64,000 bases of DNA from Cyanobium sp. E1_MAG_00006 (GCA_027488975.1 JAIYAQ010000011.1:1-64000), one strand, 5' to 3'. Shown: positions 1 through 7,472, numbered from the stretch's first letter. Made by a program: numbers and translations. The notes: generated from the sequence alone by a model not told the origin.

Positions 1-285
1 CGAGAAGCGGTTCAGCTGCTGCTTCAGGGAGCGGATCTCCTTCTCCAGCTGGTTGGTCCTCCGCCGTTCGGCCCGCAGGGCTTCCGGCACCACCTGGGCG
101 TCGCTCTCGCCCGCTGGCTGGCTGTCGCCATCGATCCCCTCGCCGTAGCCAAGGCCGTTGGTATGGCTGTTCTGTTCGGTCCTGCCCTCCGCAGGCCCAT
201 CGGCTTGTGCCGTGATCAACTCGAGCTCACCGGCCTGGGGGGCTGCAGAGATCGAACGGTTGCTGCTGGTTGCGGTGGTGGCCAT
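1..285 (-). CDS. Putative phage scaffold-like protein, C-terminus cut by window edge
   Basis: An open frame starts with ATG at 285 (reading MATTATSSNRSIS) and runs 95 codons to position 1 without a stop, so the protein is incomplete. The first 70 residues are rich in Ser, Thr, Gly and Glu and look disordered. Residues from about 70 are highly charged (EALRAERRRTNQLEKEI) and look like the start of a coiled coil. It is the last gene seen in the leftward portal series. A disordered then coiled-coil protein downstream of a portal gene is typical of phage scaffolding or head-assembly proteins, but that is inference from position and composition; no family was recognised. Confidence 0.55.
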   Translation of the reverse strand, partial: MATTATSSNRSISAAPQAGELELITAQADGPAEGRTEQNSHTNGLGYGEGIDGDSQPAGESDAQVVPEALRAERRRTNQLEKEIRSLKQQLNRFS

Positions 286-353
286 GACCCGTCGCGGCTG
301 TCAGGTGGTCGAGCACCCCATCCGGGCTGTGCTCTCCCTCCCTATTGCCGAGC

Positions 354-938
354 TCACAGCGGGGTTGCGGTGGCATCCGGCAGCTGATGCAGTTTCATCG
401 TTCCGTAGATCCGTTCACCCACCTGTGCCTGGGTGATGGCGCCGATGCCGCCCGAGCCGTAGTACGCGCCGAACTCGATCACCTCGAATGCGGTGTAGAT
501 GCGTCGCGGATCCACCTCCGTGTCGGGCGGGTCGCTCAGCCGGCTCAGATCGCCAAGCCAGATCAACCCCTGGCAGGGCACCTGCACCGTTCCATCGGAT
601 CGGGTCGCCACACGCGTGTTCTCCTGCTGCCAGCTCAGCGAGCCACTCAGCCAGTCCAGGGCGTCGGTGCTCTGCACCGGCAGCCGGCTGGCACGGCAGA
701 TGAAGCCGCTGTAGGTGAAGTCGCCGGTGTCTACCCCTGGGCCGTTCTCCTTGGCGGTGATGTAGTTCCCCCGGCGCAGAAAGCACTCGAACACGTGCCG
801 CCACAGCCGGGGTGAGCTCAGGTCGCCGGGGATCTGGTTCTGGTATTGCAGCAAACGGGCGTTGGCATAAGGGGCCAGCGGATTGCCGCCGCTGATGCCG
901 CTCACCGGCAGAGCAGGAGAGGGCCAGGAGATCGGCAT
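354..938 (-). CDS. Phage-module protein of unknown function, 194 aa
   Basis: ATG start at 938, four bases after the upstream gene's stop (942), and stop at 354, so it is probably cotranslated with its neighbours in the leftward structural module. The protein has no membrane segment or signal peptide. It is rich in aromatic and Gly residues (for example FGAYYGSGGIG near residue 160), as in beta-rich structural proteins. I do not recognise a family. Position two genes after the portal would fit a head completion, adaptor or decoration protein, but the sequence shows no diagnostic motif. A 68-bp gap separates it from the next gene leftward. Confidence 0.6.
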   Translation of the reverse strand: MPISWPSPALPVSGISGGNPLAPYANARLLQYQNQIPGDLSSPRLWRHVFECFLRRGNYITAKENGPGVDTGDFTYSGFICRASRLPVQSTDALDWLSGSLSWQQENTRVATRSDGTVQVPCQGLIWLGDLSRLSDPPDTEVDPRRIYTAFEVIEFGAYYGSGGIGAITQAQVGERIYGTMKLHQLPDATATPL

Positions 939-941
939 GGG

Positions 942-1445
942 TCAACCCCGCAGCAGCGTGGTGGTGTAGGCCGGGAGCCCGCCATTGGTGTCGCGGCTCC
1001 AGGGCCGCAGGGCCGGCAGGATCAGCAGCAGCTGATCGCACAGACCCTCACGCTGACGGCTGAGCGCATCGGCCTGGCTCAACGGTTGCTGGCTCACCAG
1101 TCGCTCCTCCACCTGCAGCAGCTCGGTGGCGTAGTGGACCACATCCACCTGGCTCGCCGGGGCGATGCCGCTCGCCGCGCTGCTGCCGGGCAGGGGGCCC
1201 TTGCGTTGTTGCTCATTCCAGCGCTGATGGTCCTCCGGCGTCAGCGTCAGCAGCCGGGCATCAAGCTGACCGATCTGATCCAGCAGGCCGCGAGCCGTGG
1301 CAATGGCATCGGGATAGTCCAGCTCCAGCTGGAGCATCGCCCGGTTGATCGCCTCCACGGCCGGTCTGGTCGCGGTGATCCCCAGGGCGATCCGGATGGC
1401 CTCCAGATCGCCTGGCAACCAGCTGGCAGCAGAGGCAGGGGTCAT
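942..1445 (-). CDS. Phage-module protein of unknown function, 167 aa
   Basis: The ATG at 1445 overlaps the portal stop codon by 4 bp (ATGA type), which indicates translational coupling to the portal gene. The protein is predicted mostly helical, with Leu/Gln/Glu-rich stretches around residues 25-75 and 105-145 and no membrane segment. It is not a recognisable major capsid or protease. Coupling to the portal gene and helical character would suit a portal-associated, scaffold or head-tail connector role; this is inference from context only. Confidence 0.6.
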   Translation of the reverse strand: MTPASAASWLPGDLEAIRIALGITATRPAVEAINRAMLQLELDYPDAIATARGLLDQIGQLDARLLTLTPEDHQRWNEQQRKGPLPGSSAASGIAPASQVDVVHYATELLQVEERLVSQQPLSQADALSRQREGLCDQLLLILPALRPWSRDTNGGLPAYTTTLLRG

Positions 1446-2803
1446 GGCTCCTCACCTCCGGGCTCGAATGCGGTGCCGCTGCTCACGGGCTGGCTCACCT
1501 GCACCGGCGTGGAGAGCTCCAGCAGCTGCCGTAGCTCCTCGCGGCTCACCACCCCCTTCTCCTCCAGCAGCAGCCATTCGCTCACCGTCGGCCGCGGCGC
1601 CACCGGCGGGGTGAGCGGGTTCACCGAAACCTGCAGCGTCGCCTGCGGGCTCAGTCCCTCCCCGGTGATCGCGCACCAGTGCAGGAGCAGGCTGCTGAAC
1701 AGCGAGGCCTTCTGGATCGCCTGGCTATGCAGCAGGGCGTACGACTGGCTGGCGGCCAGCGAGATCTCCATCGCCGTGCGGGCCACTCCACCGCTGCTGC
1801 TGGGGATCAGGGCGTCGCGACGCATGGCGGCATCCAGCACCTGCAGCCAGGCGCGGTGCTCCGCCAGCGAACGGGCCTGCACTTCCGCGAACTGGAAGCT
1901 TGCCCCCTCCGGCAGGTCCATCACTGTGTTGGGTCCCAGCACCACGGGTTCACTGCCGGCCGGCTGTCCCACCGCGCCCACCACGCCGGTGCGCACGCCC
2001 ACCGGCAGGGCACAGCGGCTGAGCAGTTCCTGGTAATCGCTCTGGCAGCGGAAGTGATTCAGGTACTGATGGGCCAGCCCCAGGTGCGGCAGGTCCCCCT
2101 CCCCGAAGCTCGCACCATCACTCGAATACCAGAGGCCTGGCAGCTGGGTCAGCCCCCGGTAATGCTGCTGCTCCAGGCGCTGCACCTGCCAGCCCGATGG
2201 GCTCTGGGGATCAGCCCGCAGCACCTCAGTCCGCTGGTCCACGCCATCGCCGTCGAGCAGCAGAGTCCGGTAGAGCCAGCGGCTCGCTCCCTCCGGCCAG
2301 GCTGCTGCCCCCTCAACAGGCGGAGAGTCCGGGCCGGCCTGCGGCTCCCGCCAGGTGATCCGCACCGGCAGGCCATGGGAGTGGGGCAGCCGCCAGCTCA
2401 GGACGTCGCTGCGGGGCACCAGCTGCAGGCGCGGCAACGACAGGCGATCGCCCCGGCGAAGGGCCTGCTGCCGATCCCCTTCCGATGGCCACAGGTGATC
2501 AGGCGGCAGCACCAGCAACAGGCAGCCTCCGTCGCGCAGCACCAGCAGATCGGCTGCAGCGAGGAAGGCGCCCAGGTCTGTTCCCCGTCCATCCACATCG
2601 CTGAGCACCAGGGCCAGCCCGCTCGGCAGCGCTGTCCAGTTCTCCCGCGAGAGCATCCCCGCGAAGGTGCGCAGGGCATCGCGGAAAAAGCCCGAGGGGA
2701 GGGCTGCATCCACCCGGCGCCGGTAGGCGGGCTCCGGTTCCCGTTCCCCCCGGGGCAGGTAGTGCTCTCGCCGCCCCTCCAGGAGGTTCCAGCAATCGGC
2801 CAC
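1442..2803 (-). CDS. Phage portal-like protein (DUF4055 type)
   Basis: A 453-aa protein that resembles the DUF4055 portal family, the dodecameric ring through which DNA enters a phage head. The C-terminal half carries the familiar pattern: a helix with LPHLGLAHQYLNHFRCQSDY near residue 235, a hydrophobic segment around SRCALPVGV, then a long helical region with AEVQARSLAEHRAWLQ near 310 and ARTAMEISLAASQSYAL near 345. The start is taken as GTG at 2803. An in-frame TAG lies about 40 codons further upstream with no ATG between, so an alternative CTG start is possible. It is separated from the terminase genes by a toxin-antitoxin cassette in the opposite direction, unusual for a late operon. The family call is by pattern recognition. 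Confidence 0.75.
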   Translation of the reverse strand: MADCWNLLEGRREHYLPRGEREPEPAYRRRVDAALPSGFFRDALRTFAGMLSRENWTALPSGLALVLSDVDGRGTDLGAFLAAADLLVLRDGGCLLLVLPPDHLWPSEGDRQQALRRGDRLSLPRLQLVPRSDVLSWRLPHSHGLPVRITWREPQAGPDSPPVEGAAAWPEGASRWLYRTLLLDGDGVDQRTEVLRADPQSPSGWQVQRLEQQHYRGLTQLPGLWYSSDGASFGEGDLPHLGLAHQYLNHFRCQSDYQELLSRCALPVGVRTGVVGAVGQPAGSEPVVLGPNTVMDLPEGASFQFAEVQARSLAEHRAWLQVLDAAMRRDALIPSSSGGVARTAMEISLAASQSYALLHSQAIQKASLFSSLLLHWCAITGEGLSPQATLQVSVNPLTPPVAPRPTVSEWLLLEEKGVVSREELRQLLELSTPVQVSQPVSSGTAFEPGGEEP

Positions 2804-2991
2804 CAGCTGCAGCTGTCCGCGGCGGCGCTGCAGTTCAGGCGCCTCCTGCAGCAGCAGGCCCGCGGGAGAAACAGCAGTGGCGGTGGGCTGGCTCAGGGTT
2901 GTGCAGCTTTCCCCCTATTGCCGAAGCCCCCTTGCCCCGGAGCGCCGGTTACGCCTATTACGGTTAAGCAACAACAGGGGAGGAGGTTTCG

Positions 2992-3432
2992 ATGGTCGCG
3001 TCACCCGCGGTGCCTGGCACCATCACGCCCGATTCCATGCCGCCGGAGCAGCTGGATGAACTGCTCGCCCTGTTTCAGGCCGGCGAGGCACGCCTGGTCG
3101 GTCCCCGGGGCGAGGAACACCTGGTGCCGGCGCCGCTCTATGGCCTGATGCGGGGCCTGCTCGACAACCTCAAGCGCGGTGAGGCGGTCACGGTGCTGCC
3201 CCATGACGCCCTGCTCACCACACAGCAGGCTGCCCAGATCCTCAACGTCTCGCGGCCCTACCTCTACCGACTGATCGACGACAAGGCCGTGCCGGTTGTG
3301 ATGGTCGGCAGTCACCGGCGCCTGCGTATTCACGATGTCCTGCAGCTGCGTGATGCGCGCAGGCAGGCCCGCCGCGGGGCCCTGGATGAGCTCAGCGAGC
3401 TGGGGCAGGAGATGCAGGTGGAGGCGGTGTGA
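2992..3432 (+). CDS. HTH (excisionase/MerR-like) antitoxin of a PIN toxin pair
   Basis: A 146-aa protein with a strong GAGGAGG ribosome site about 6 bases before its ATG. Residues 72-120 form a winged-helix DNA-binding segment of the excisionase type (LLTTQQAAQILNVSRPYLY, then a VMVGSHRRLRI wing). The N-terminal part resembles the variable region of cyanobacterial and actinobacterial antitoxins that pair with a PIN protein. The next gene overlaps it by 4 bp. The likely role is to bind and silence the PIN ribonuclease and to autoregulate the pair. It is transcribed rightward, opposite to the surrounding phage genes, and so probably has its own promoter in 2804-2985. Confidence 0.82.
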   Translation: MVASPAVPGTITPDSMPPEQLDELLALFQAGEARLVGPRGEEHLVPAPLYGLMRGLLDNLKRGEAVTVLPHDALLTTQQAAQILNVSRPYLYRLIDDKAVPVVMVGSHRRLRIHDVLQLRDARRQARRGALDELSELGQEMQVEAV

Positions 3433-4010
3433 GCCTCTGGCTTGAACCTGCCGTCTTCCCCGTTCTTCTCGACAGCTGCGTTCTCTATCCCTATGAGCTG
3501 AGAGATCTGCTGCTGGAAATAGCCCACGAGCACCTGTACCGGGTCCACTGGTCGCCGCAGATCCTGGAGGACACGGTCCGCAACCTTCTGGCTGATGCGC
3601 GCAGTACCCCAGAGAAGGCCAGTCGGTTCTGCGCCGCGATGGAACGGGCCTTTCCCGAGGCCCTGGTGGAGCCGCCACCGGGTCTCGCTGATCAGCTGGG
3701 CTGCGATCCCGGTGATCGCCACGTGCTGGCGGCAGCGATCGCAGCCAAGGCCGAGGTGATCGTCACCCTCAACGTGCGGCACTTCCCGACCGAGGTTCTG
3801 GAGCCCCTCGGGATCGAGGCCGTGACGCCCGATCAGTTCCTCTGCAACCTGCTGGATCTCGACCCCGGCGCGATGCACGGTTGCCTGGAAACCATCGCGG
3901 CGCGTCAGCGCAACCCGGCCCGCACGGCCCAGGCCCTGCTGCAGATCCTCAGCCGTCAGGCGCCCACCTTCGCCAGCCGTTGCATGGAGTTTCAGATCGA
4001 CTCCGACTGA
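3429..4010 (+). CDS. PIN-domain toxin (putative ribonuclease)
   Basis: A 193-aa PIN protein. Its GTG start at 3429 overlaps the antitoxin stop by 4 bp. Acidic PIN residues are visible: the N-terminal Asp in LLDSCVLYP (about residue 15), the central Asp residues in DPGDRHVLAAAI (about 95-98), and the last conserved strand VTLNVRHFP (about 115). PIN toxins are Mg-dependent RNases. The C-terminal 60 residues extend past the core domain, as in the larger PIN/HTH pairs. Its stop (4010) lies only 6 bases from the stop of the opposed sigma-like gene, so the cassette is fitted tightly between phage genes. All key residues are present, so it is probably functional. Confidence 0.82.
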   Translation: MSLWLEPAVFPVLLDSCVLYPYELRDLLLEIAHEHLYRVHWSPQILEDTVRNLLADARSTPEKASRFCAAMERAFPEALVEPPPGLADQLGCDPGDRHVLAAAIAAKAEVIVTLNVRHFPTEVLEPLGIEAVTPDQFLCNLLDLDPGAMHGCLETIAARQRNPARTAQALLQILSRQAPTFASRCMEFQIDSD

Positions 4011-4016
4011 CCCCCC

Positions 4017-4532
4017 TCAGGCTTCCGGTTCCACTCCTTCAACCGGCAAGGCCACCACCCGCACAGCGCAGGCACGAACGATCTCGCCCCAGCGCTCGAC
4101 GCTGATCCCCAGCCGGGCAGGCACCTCCTCCGGTGCCACTCCGCTCGCCAGCAGCTTGCGGCCGCGCGCATGCAGTTCCCGCCAGCGGCCGGGAATGCCG
4201 ATCGGGAACCCCTTGTCACGCAGGTAGTGACGGATCTCGCCGTTGATGAACGGGCGAGCATAGGCGCGGAAGTGCCCGGGCCGTGGTCTGCCGTGGCCGG
4301 GGTCGTAGCGGCGGGCCGCCTTGAGCAGGCCGATCGCGGCCTCCTGCTGCAGGTCATCTCGGGGGATCGGCGTACGGGAGGCGTAGTGGCCGGCCACCCG
4401 GTAGGCGAAGTCCAGATGCTCCAGCACCAGAGCATCCGCGGTGGCATCGCGGCAGCGCAGGGATCGGGGCGAGCGGGCCCGTGGCGCCCTCATGCCCGGG
4501 GGGGCCGCGGGTCGTGGCTGATGGGTGGGCAT
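4017..4532 (-). CDS. Short sigma-70 family protein (region 2, no region 4)
   Basis: A 171-aa protein with a clear sigma-70 region 2. Residues about 36-118 include FAYRVAGHYASR, then DDLQQEAAIGLLKAARRYDP, then FRAYARPFINGEIRHYLRDKG, matching the group 3 (SigB/SigF-like) pattern for core RNA polymerase binding and -10 recognition. After it there is only a short helix-turn-helix (about 125-155, containing ARLGISVERWGEIV) that could be region 3 or a degenerate region 4; a normal -35-binding region 4 is missing. The ATG at 4532 is chosen because it falls 18 bases after the terminase stop; a longer form from 4604 would overlap the terminase. In the late operon it may redirect transcription to phage genes, which is inference. 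Confidence 0.72.
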   Translation of the reverse strand: MPTHQPRPAAPPGMRAPRARSPRSLRCRDATADALVLEHLDFAYRVAGHYASRTPIPRDDLQQEAAIGLLKAARRYDPGHGRPRPGHFRAYARPFINGEIRHYLRDKGFPIGIPGRWRELHARGRKLLASGVAPEEVPARLGISVERWGEIVRACAVRVVALPVEGVEPEA

Positions 4533-4549
4533 CGGGATACGGCTGGTCG

Positions 4550-6214
4550 TCAGTGGGAGAACAGCAGCGGCTGCGGGGAGGCGTGTCGGCCCCGTCCGCG
4601 CCACCGCTGCTGCTGCAGCCAGGTCACGCCCTGGCAGAAGGCATCCACCAGGTCGTCATGGGCACCGCTGGGGAAACTCAGCAGTTCGCTCTGCAGCGCC
4701 TCCGTGGCGCGATGAAAGGCCAGCTGCCCCGCCTCCAGCAGCGGTGCCACGGCATGGGCGCGGCTCACCTTGCTCCCCTGCGGCCTCACGGCGATCAGAC
4801 CCGGCACCCGGCTGCGCAGCAGCTGGCACACGGCTGGTCCGTTGGCGGCGTCCTCAACCAGGACGGCATCAGGGTTCAGGCCCTGCCGCCTCAGGGCATC
4901 GAGGGTCTGCAGCAGGTAGTGCACGGTGGCCGGCAGATCGAGTTGATGCCTCTCGGCCCAGAGCACCTCGATCAGAGGTGCCGGCGGCCCCTCCTCTGCT
5001 GCAGTGGCCACGGCGGTGAGAGCGGCACTGCTGGGATGCAGGTTCAGACCCTGGCTGCGGGCCTGCTGCAGCGGATGGGGCTGGCTGCTCTGATCCACCG
5101 CCCCCAGCAGCACGAAGGCACAGGGATCGTGCTCTGCGCCCCCCTTGAAGGACAGATCACACGAGAGCACCAGCGGGGCGTAGGTCCGCGACGACATTCC
5201 CGCAGTGCGGACATTGGATCGCTGCAGCCACGCGCTGCGGAACAGCAGGCCCTCGGCGGGTGAGGGGCGTTGCTGGTACAGCGCTTCCCACCAGTAACGC
5301 CCGGCACGGATGCGGATCTGCTCGAGCTCACTCAGCGGAAACCGCTCCGGGCAGAGGGCCTCGCCGGGAGTTCTCCAGTCCGGTTCCACGCTGCAGGTGG
5401 GTGGAAACGGCAGTCGAGCGCTCTGCGGCTCAGCGATGGCGGGCAGATCGAGCACGTGCCAGTGCTGCGGAGCCTCACCCGCTTCCTGTTCCAGCAACCA
5501 GCCGATCAGATCGTCGTGATGCCACCTGGTGAGCACCACCACCTGGGCGGCACCGCTGCTGCCGTTCACCCCGGGCTCGGCACGGGTGAGCCAGACGGAC
5601 TGGAACCACTCGATCAGCTTCTGGCGCTGGGCACCGCTGCCGGCATCCTCAGGGCCTTTGTAGGGGTCATCGATCACACCGAGGGCATACCCCTTGCCGG
5701 TGAACGGTCCGCGCACCCCGGCGGCGATGCAGCCGCCACGCTGCGGCGTGAGCCAGTTGCCCACGGCCGTGGAATCGCGAGAGAGGGGATGGCCGCAGGA
5801 GCGGTAGAAGTGGCGCGCCTCCCGGCTGTGGGCATAGGCCAGCTCGGCGGAATAGGAGGCGATGGCGCAGAAGCGATGGGGGTATCGGCTCACCCAGTAC
5901 GCCGGAAAGAGCTTCGAGACCAGCAGCGACTTCCCCAGACGCGGCGGGCAGCAGACGATCAGGCGATGCAGCTCGCCATCAGCCACCCGCTGAAGCAGAG
6001 CAATGAGGCGTTCAGCCCAGGCGTGAAAGGCGTAGCCCGGATAGGCCGACGCGATGAAACGGCGGAAGTCCGCAGCAATGGCTGCGGTGGCAGTCCCCAG
6101 GGAGGGATCACGCACACCCAGAACGCCCCAGTCCCCCCAGGCATCGCCGGCTGTCGTCAGGAGCCCCTGCTGCTGCTGACCGAGAGCCGTGTCCGGCCAA
6201 GGGCACAGGGTCAT
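4550..6214 (-). CDS. terL: Phage terminase large subunit (packaging ATPase/nuclease)
   Basis: A 554-aa full-length large terminase. The ATPase half shows Walker A CPPRLGKS (about residue 90) and a Walker B-type VIDDP (about 180). The C-terminal RNase H-like nuclease half shows the acidic residues in LSCDLSFKGG (about 350), LVEDAANG (about 455) and GAHDDLVDAF (about 520). The protein pumps DNA into the prohead and cuts it at packaging termini, in complex with the small subunit and portal. Its ATG overlaps the small-subunit stop by 4 bp. No frameshift or missing catalytic residue is visible, so packaging function has been kept, which argues against a long-dead prophage. Confidence 0.93.
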   Translation of the reverse strand: MTLCPWPDTALGQQQQGLLTTAGDAWGDWGVLGVRDPSLGTATAAIAADFRRFIASAYPGYAFHAWAERLIALLQRVADGELHRLIVCCPPRLGKSLLVSKLFPAYWVSRYPHRFCAIASYSAELAYAHSREARHFYRSCGHPLSRDSTAVGNWLTPQRGGCIAAGVRGPFTGKGYALGVIDDPYKGPEDAGSGAQRQKLIEWFQSVWLTRAEPGVNGSSGAAQVVVLTRWHHDDLIGWLLEQEAGEAPQHWHVLDLPAIAEPQSARLPFPPTCSVEPDWRTPGEALCPERFPLSELEQIRIRAGRYWWEALYQQRPSPAEGLLFRSAWLQRSNVRTAGMSSRTYAPLVLSCDLSFKGGAEHDPCAFVLLGAVDQSSQPHPLQQARSQGLNLHPSSAALTAVATAAEEGPPAPLIEVLWAERHQLDLPATVHYLLQTLDALRRQGLNPDAVLVEDAANGPAVCQLLRSRVPGLIAVRPQGSKVSRAHAVAPLLEAGQLAFHRATEALQSELLSFPSGAHDDLVDAFCQGVTWLQQQRWRGRGRHASPQPLLFSH

Positions 6215-6801
6215 GGCCTGGGCTCCGGCGCCTTGAGGGGGGCTCGCAGCATGCCGGTCACTTCCGCCATCACCCGGTAGGCACCAACGGCGGCGTTGAA
6301 CTGTTCAGCGGCCATCGAGCGGCGGATCAGTTCCGACAACCCTTCGATGTAGGCCGCCTGGTGTTCCAGCCGGTTCTGAACCAGTTCCTCCACCATCCGC
6401 TGGCGGGCCAGCGACAGGTAGCGGCCCACCGTTTTGGTGTTGGTGATCCCCCAGTTTCGGGCAGCATTGTCCCGGATCTCGATCAGGGGAAGCCGCTGCG
6501 CGATCCAGAGCTGAGCCTCTGCGATGCGCCGCTCCACCTCCTGACGGCTGGGCCTGGGCGCGAAGGGCTTCTGAGGAGAGGGCCTGGGTGGCTGGCTGCA
6601 GCGAGGATGGCGGCCACCCTTACCGGAGCGGGATTCGCCGCCAGTCCCACGCCTGGAGCGTGGCTCCTGGCCAGTCCAGATGGGATGCCCGTCCTCATCC
6701 TCTGCCCCAGGCGCCCCGCGAAGATCCTCGATCGGATCACTCGAATCGGCACCAATCCCGCCTGGTGAATCGACCTCCGGTTTTTCGCCACGCGCAGCCA
6801 T
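6211..6801 (-). CDS. Putative terminase small subunit
   Basis: A 196-aa protein directly upstream of, and overlapping by 4 bp, the large terminase gene. Residues 1-85 are disordered and rich in Gly, Arg, Pro and Ser. Residues about 88-185 are helical (RRIAEAQLWIAQRLPLIEIR, then TKTVGRYLSLARQRMVEELV), compatible with the DNA-recognition helices and oligomerisation segment of small terminases. The role is to bind the packaging site and hand DNA to TerL. The call rests mainly on gene order and a helical, basic N-terminal architecture. A TATAAT box lies 24 bases before the start. Confidence 0.68.
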   Translation of the reverse strand: MAARGEKPEVDSPGGIGADSSDPIEDLRGAPGAEDEDGHPIWTGQEPRSRRGTGGESRSGKGGRHPRCSQPPRPSPQKPFAPRPSRQEVERRIAEAQLWIAQRLPLIEIRDNAARNWGITNTKTVGRYLSLARQRMVEELVQNRLEHQAAYIEGLSELIRRSMAAEQFNAAVGAYRVMAEVTGMLRAPLKAPEPRP

Positions 6802-6824
6802 CAGTGCGCCATCGTGCTTGACAC

Positions 6825-6830
6825 ATTATA
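6825..6830 (-). promoter_or_regulatory. Candidate -10 box of the packaging operon
   Basis: Read on the minus strand this is a perfect TATAAT, 24 bases before the ATG of the small-terminase gene. That would give a very short 5' leader. No good -35 hexamer lies 16-18 bases upstream, so an activator or alternative sigma may be needed. The inverted repeat at 6852-6889 sits just upstream. Confidence 0.45.
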
Positions 6831-6851
6831 GGCGCATCTTTTGGCCCTCTT

Positions 6852-6889
6852 GCTCACTCAAAAGCGCTGTTCTGTTCCCTTTTGTGAGC
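6852..6889. promoter_or_regulatory. Imperfect inverted repeat upstream of the packaging operon (candidate operator)
   Basis: GCTCAC at 6852-6857 and CAAAAG at 6859-6864 are mirrored by CTTTTG at 6879-6884 and GTGAGC at 6884-6889. The repeat lies 22-59 bases upstream of the TATAAT at 6825-6830, where an activator or repressor would bind. The CTCAC/GTGAG half-sites recur in the palindrome at 8813-8828. Confidence 0.4.
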
Positions 6890-7034
6890 GACAAGGAGAT
6901 GAAGATCCCTGCATCCGGCGCGCCAGTTTGTGCATCATGTTCATCGCTTGCTCGGTGCTCGTTGATGCGGCGCTCCTCGTGAGCACAAGGTCGCCTGCTG
7001 AGCGTCGGGTCACAGCAGGGCCGCCGCCCATGGC

Positions 7035-7183
7035 GGGGCGAGGAGGAACGCAGCACTGCCCCGGAACCGCACCCCTGTCGGGGTGCTCAAGGCATGCGGT
7101 CAAGGGCTGACGCGAGTGGCGCGTGCCGCGCCACCCCTGACCGCACACCTTGTCCGGGGCGATCGGGCGGCGTTCCTCGCCCC
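7035..7183. other. Nested inverted repeats forming a branched stem structure (candidate structured RNA or packaging/replication site)
   Basis: Four levels of complementarity nest in 149 bases. P1: 7035-7050 pairs with 7171-7183 (13 pairs, bulged AGG at 7044-7046). P2: GCCCCGGA at 7058-7065 pairs with TCCGGGGC at 7153-7160. Inside P2 are two hairpins. P3 is GCACCCC 7069-7075 with GGGGTGC 7080-7086, loop TGTC. P4 begins AAGG 7089-7092 with CCTT 7148-7151, continues TGCGGTCA 7095-7102 with TGACCGCA 7138-7145, then GGG/CCC, and ends GTGGCGCG 7116-7123 with CGCGCCAC 7127-7134, loop TGC. The only mismatch in the long stem is A7103 opposite C7137, which becomes a U-G wobble in a minus-strand transcript and so hints at that strand. 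I do not recognise the class. Confidence 0.6.
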
Positions 7184-7190
7184 TTTCTCC

Positions 7191-7403
7191 ATGGGCTCAA
7201 TCCCTCCCCGCTGCGAGATCCGCCGGCTGCTGCTCCACGCCTATGCCGATGGCATCAAAGGTGCCGAGCAGGAGCGCATCAGGGTTTACTACGGCCGTCG
7301 CGGCCGTCCTGTGAAGAAGCCGCGCTTCATCCCGGCTGAGCTGGCCCACCAGCTGGCCCGCAAGCTCGCGGCACGCGGCCTGGGCACGGTTTCGGTGCTC
7401 TGA
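7191..7403 (+). CDS. Small basic protein of unknown function, 70 aa (uncertain)
   Basis: An ATG at 7191 opens a 70-aa frame rich in Arg and Lys (RVYYGRRGRPVKKPRF in the middle, then a helix LAHQLARKLAARGLG). The composition resembles a small nucleic-acid-binding protein, but there is no recognised family. The start lies 7 bases after the end of the branched structure and has no clear Shine-Dalgarno sequence, so the structure could be its leader, or the frame could be fortuitous. It is transcribed opposite to the genes on both sides. Confidence 0.38.
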   Translation: MGSIPPRCEIRRLLLHAYADGIKGAEQERIRVYYGRRGRPVKKPRFIPAELAHQLARKLAARGLGTVSVL

Positions 7404-7472
7404 GCCGCATGGGCGCCCGGGCCACGGCTCGGGCGCTTTCTCAGCACGACAGCGGCGGGTGATCAAGTGCCT

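Larger units (their letters stand above)
6831..7190. other. Gene-poor stretch between the terminase operon and the next ORF
   Basis: About 390 bases separate the small-terminase start (6801) and the next plausible start (7191). It holds the inverted repeat at 6852-6889, a small CCGCC-CAT-GGCGG hairpin at 7024-7036 and the branched structure at 7035-7183. Short open frames exist on both strands but lack good ribosome sites, and those covering the structure are constrained by its repeats. I see no convincing protein gene here. Confidence 0.5.

Noticed and set aside
846-3148. Long rightward open frames over the phage structural genes
   Set aside because: They are Gln/Arg/Ala-rich shadows of the leftward genes, which show start/stop coupling and a portal-like pattern.
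6818-6823. TTGACA as a rightward -35 box
   Set aside because: No -10-like hexamer lies 16-18 bases downstream, and no supported rightward gene follows closely.
6826-7148. Short open frames on both strands between the terminase operon and 7191
   Set aside because: They lack ribosome sites, differ in composition from neighbours, and several run through the inverted-repeat structure. A 27-codon frame at 6900 has an AAGGAG directly abutting its ATG, which is too close to act as a ribosome site.
7035-7183. Assignment of the branched structure to 6S, SRP, tmRNA or RNase P RNA
   Set aside because: It lacks their hallmark sequences and architecture (central bubble, GGAAGCAGC tetraloop region, tRNA-like end, conserved P4 core).
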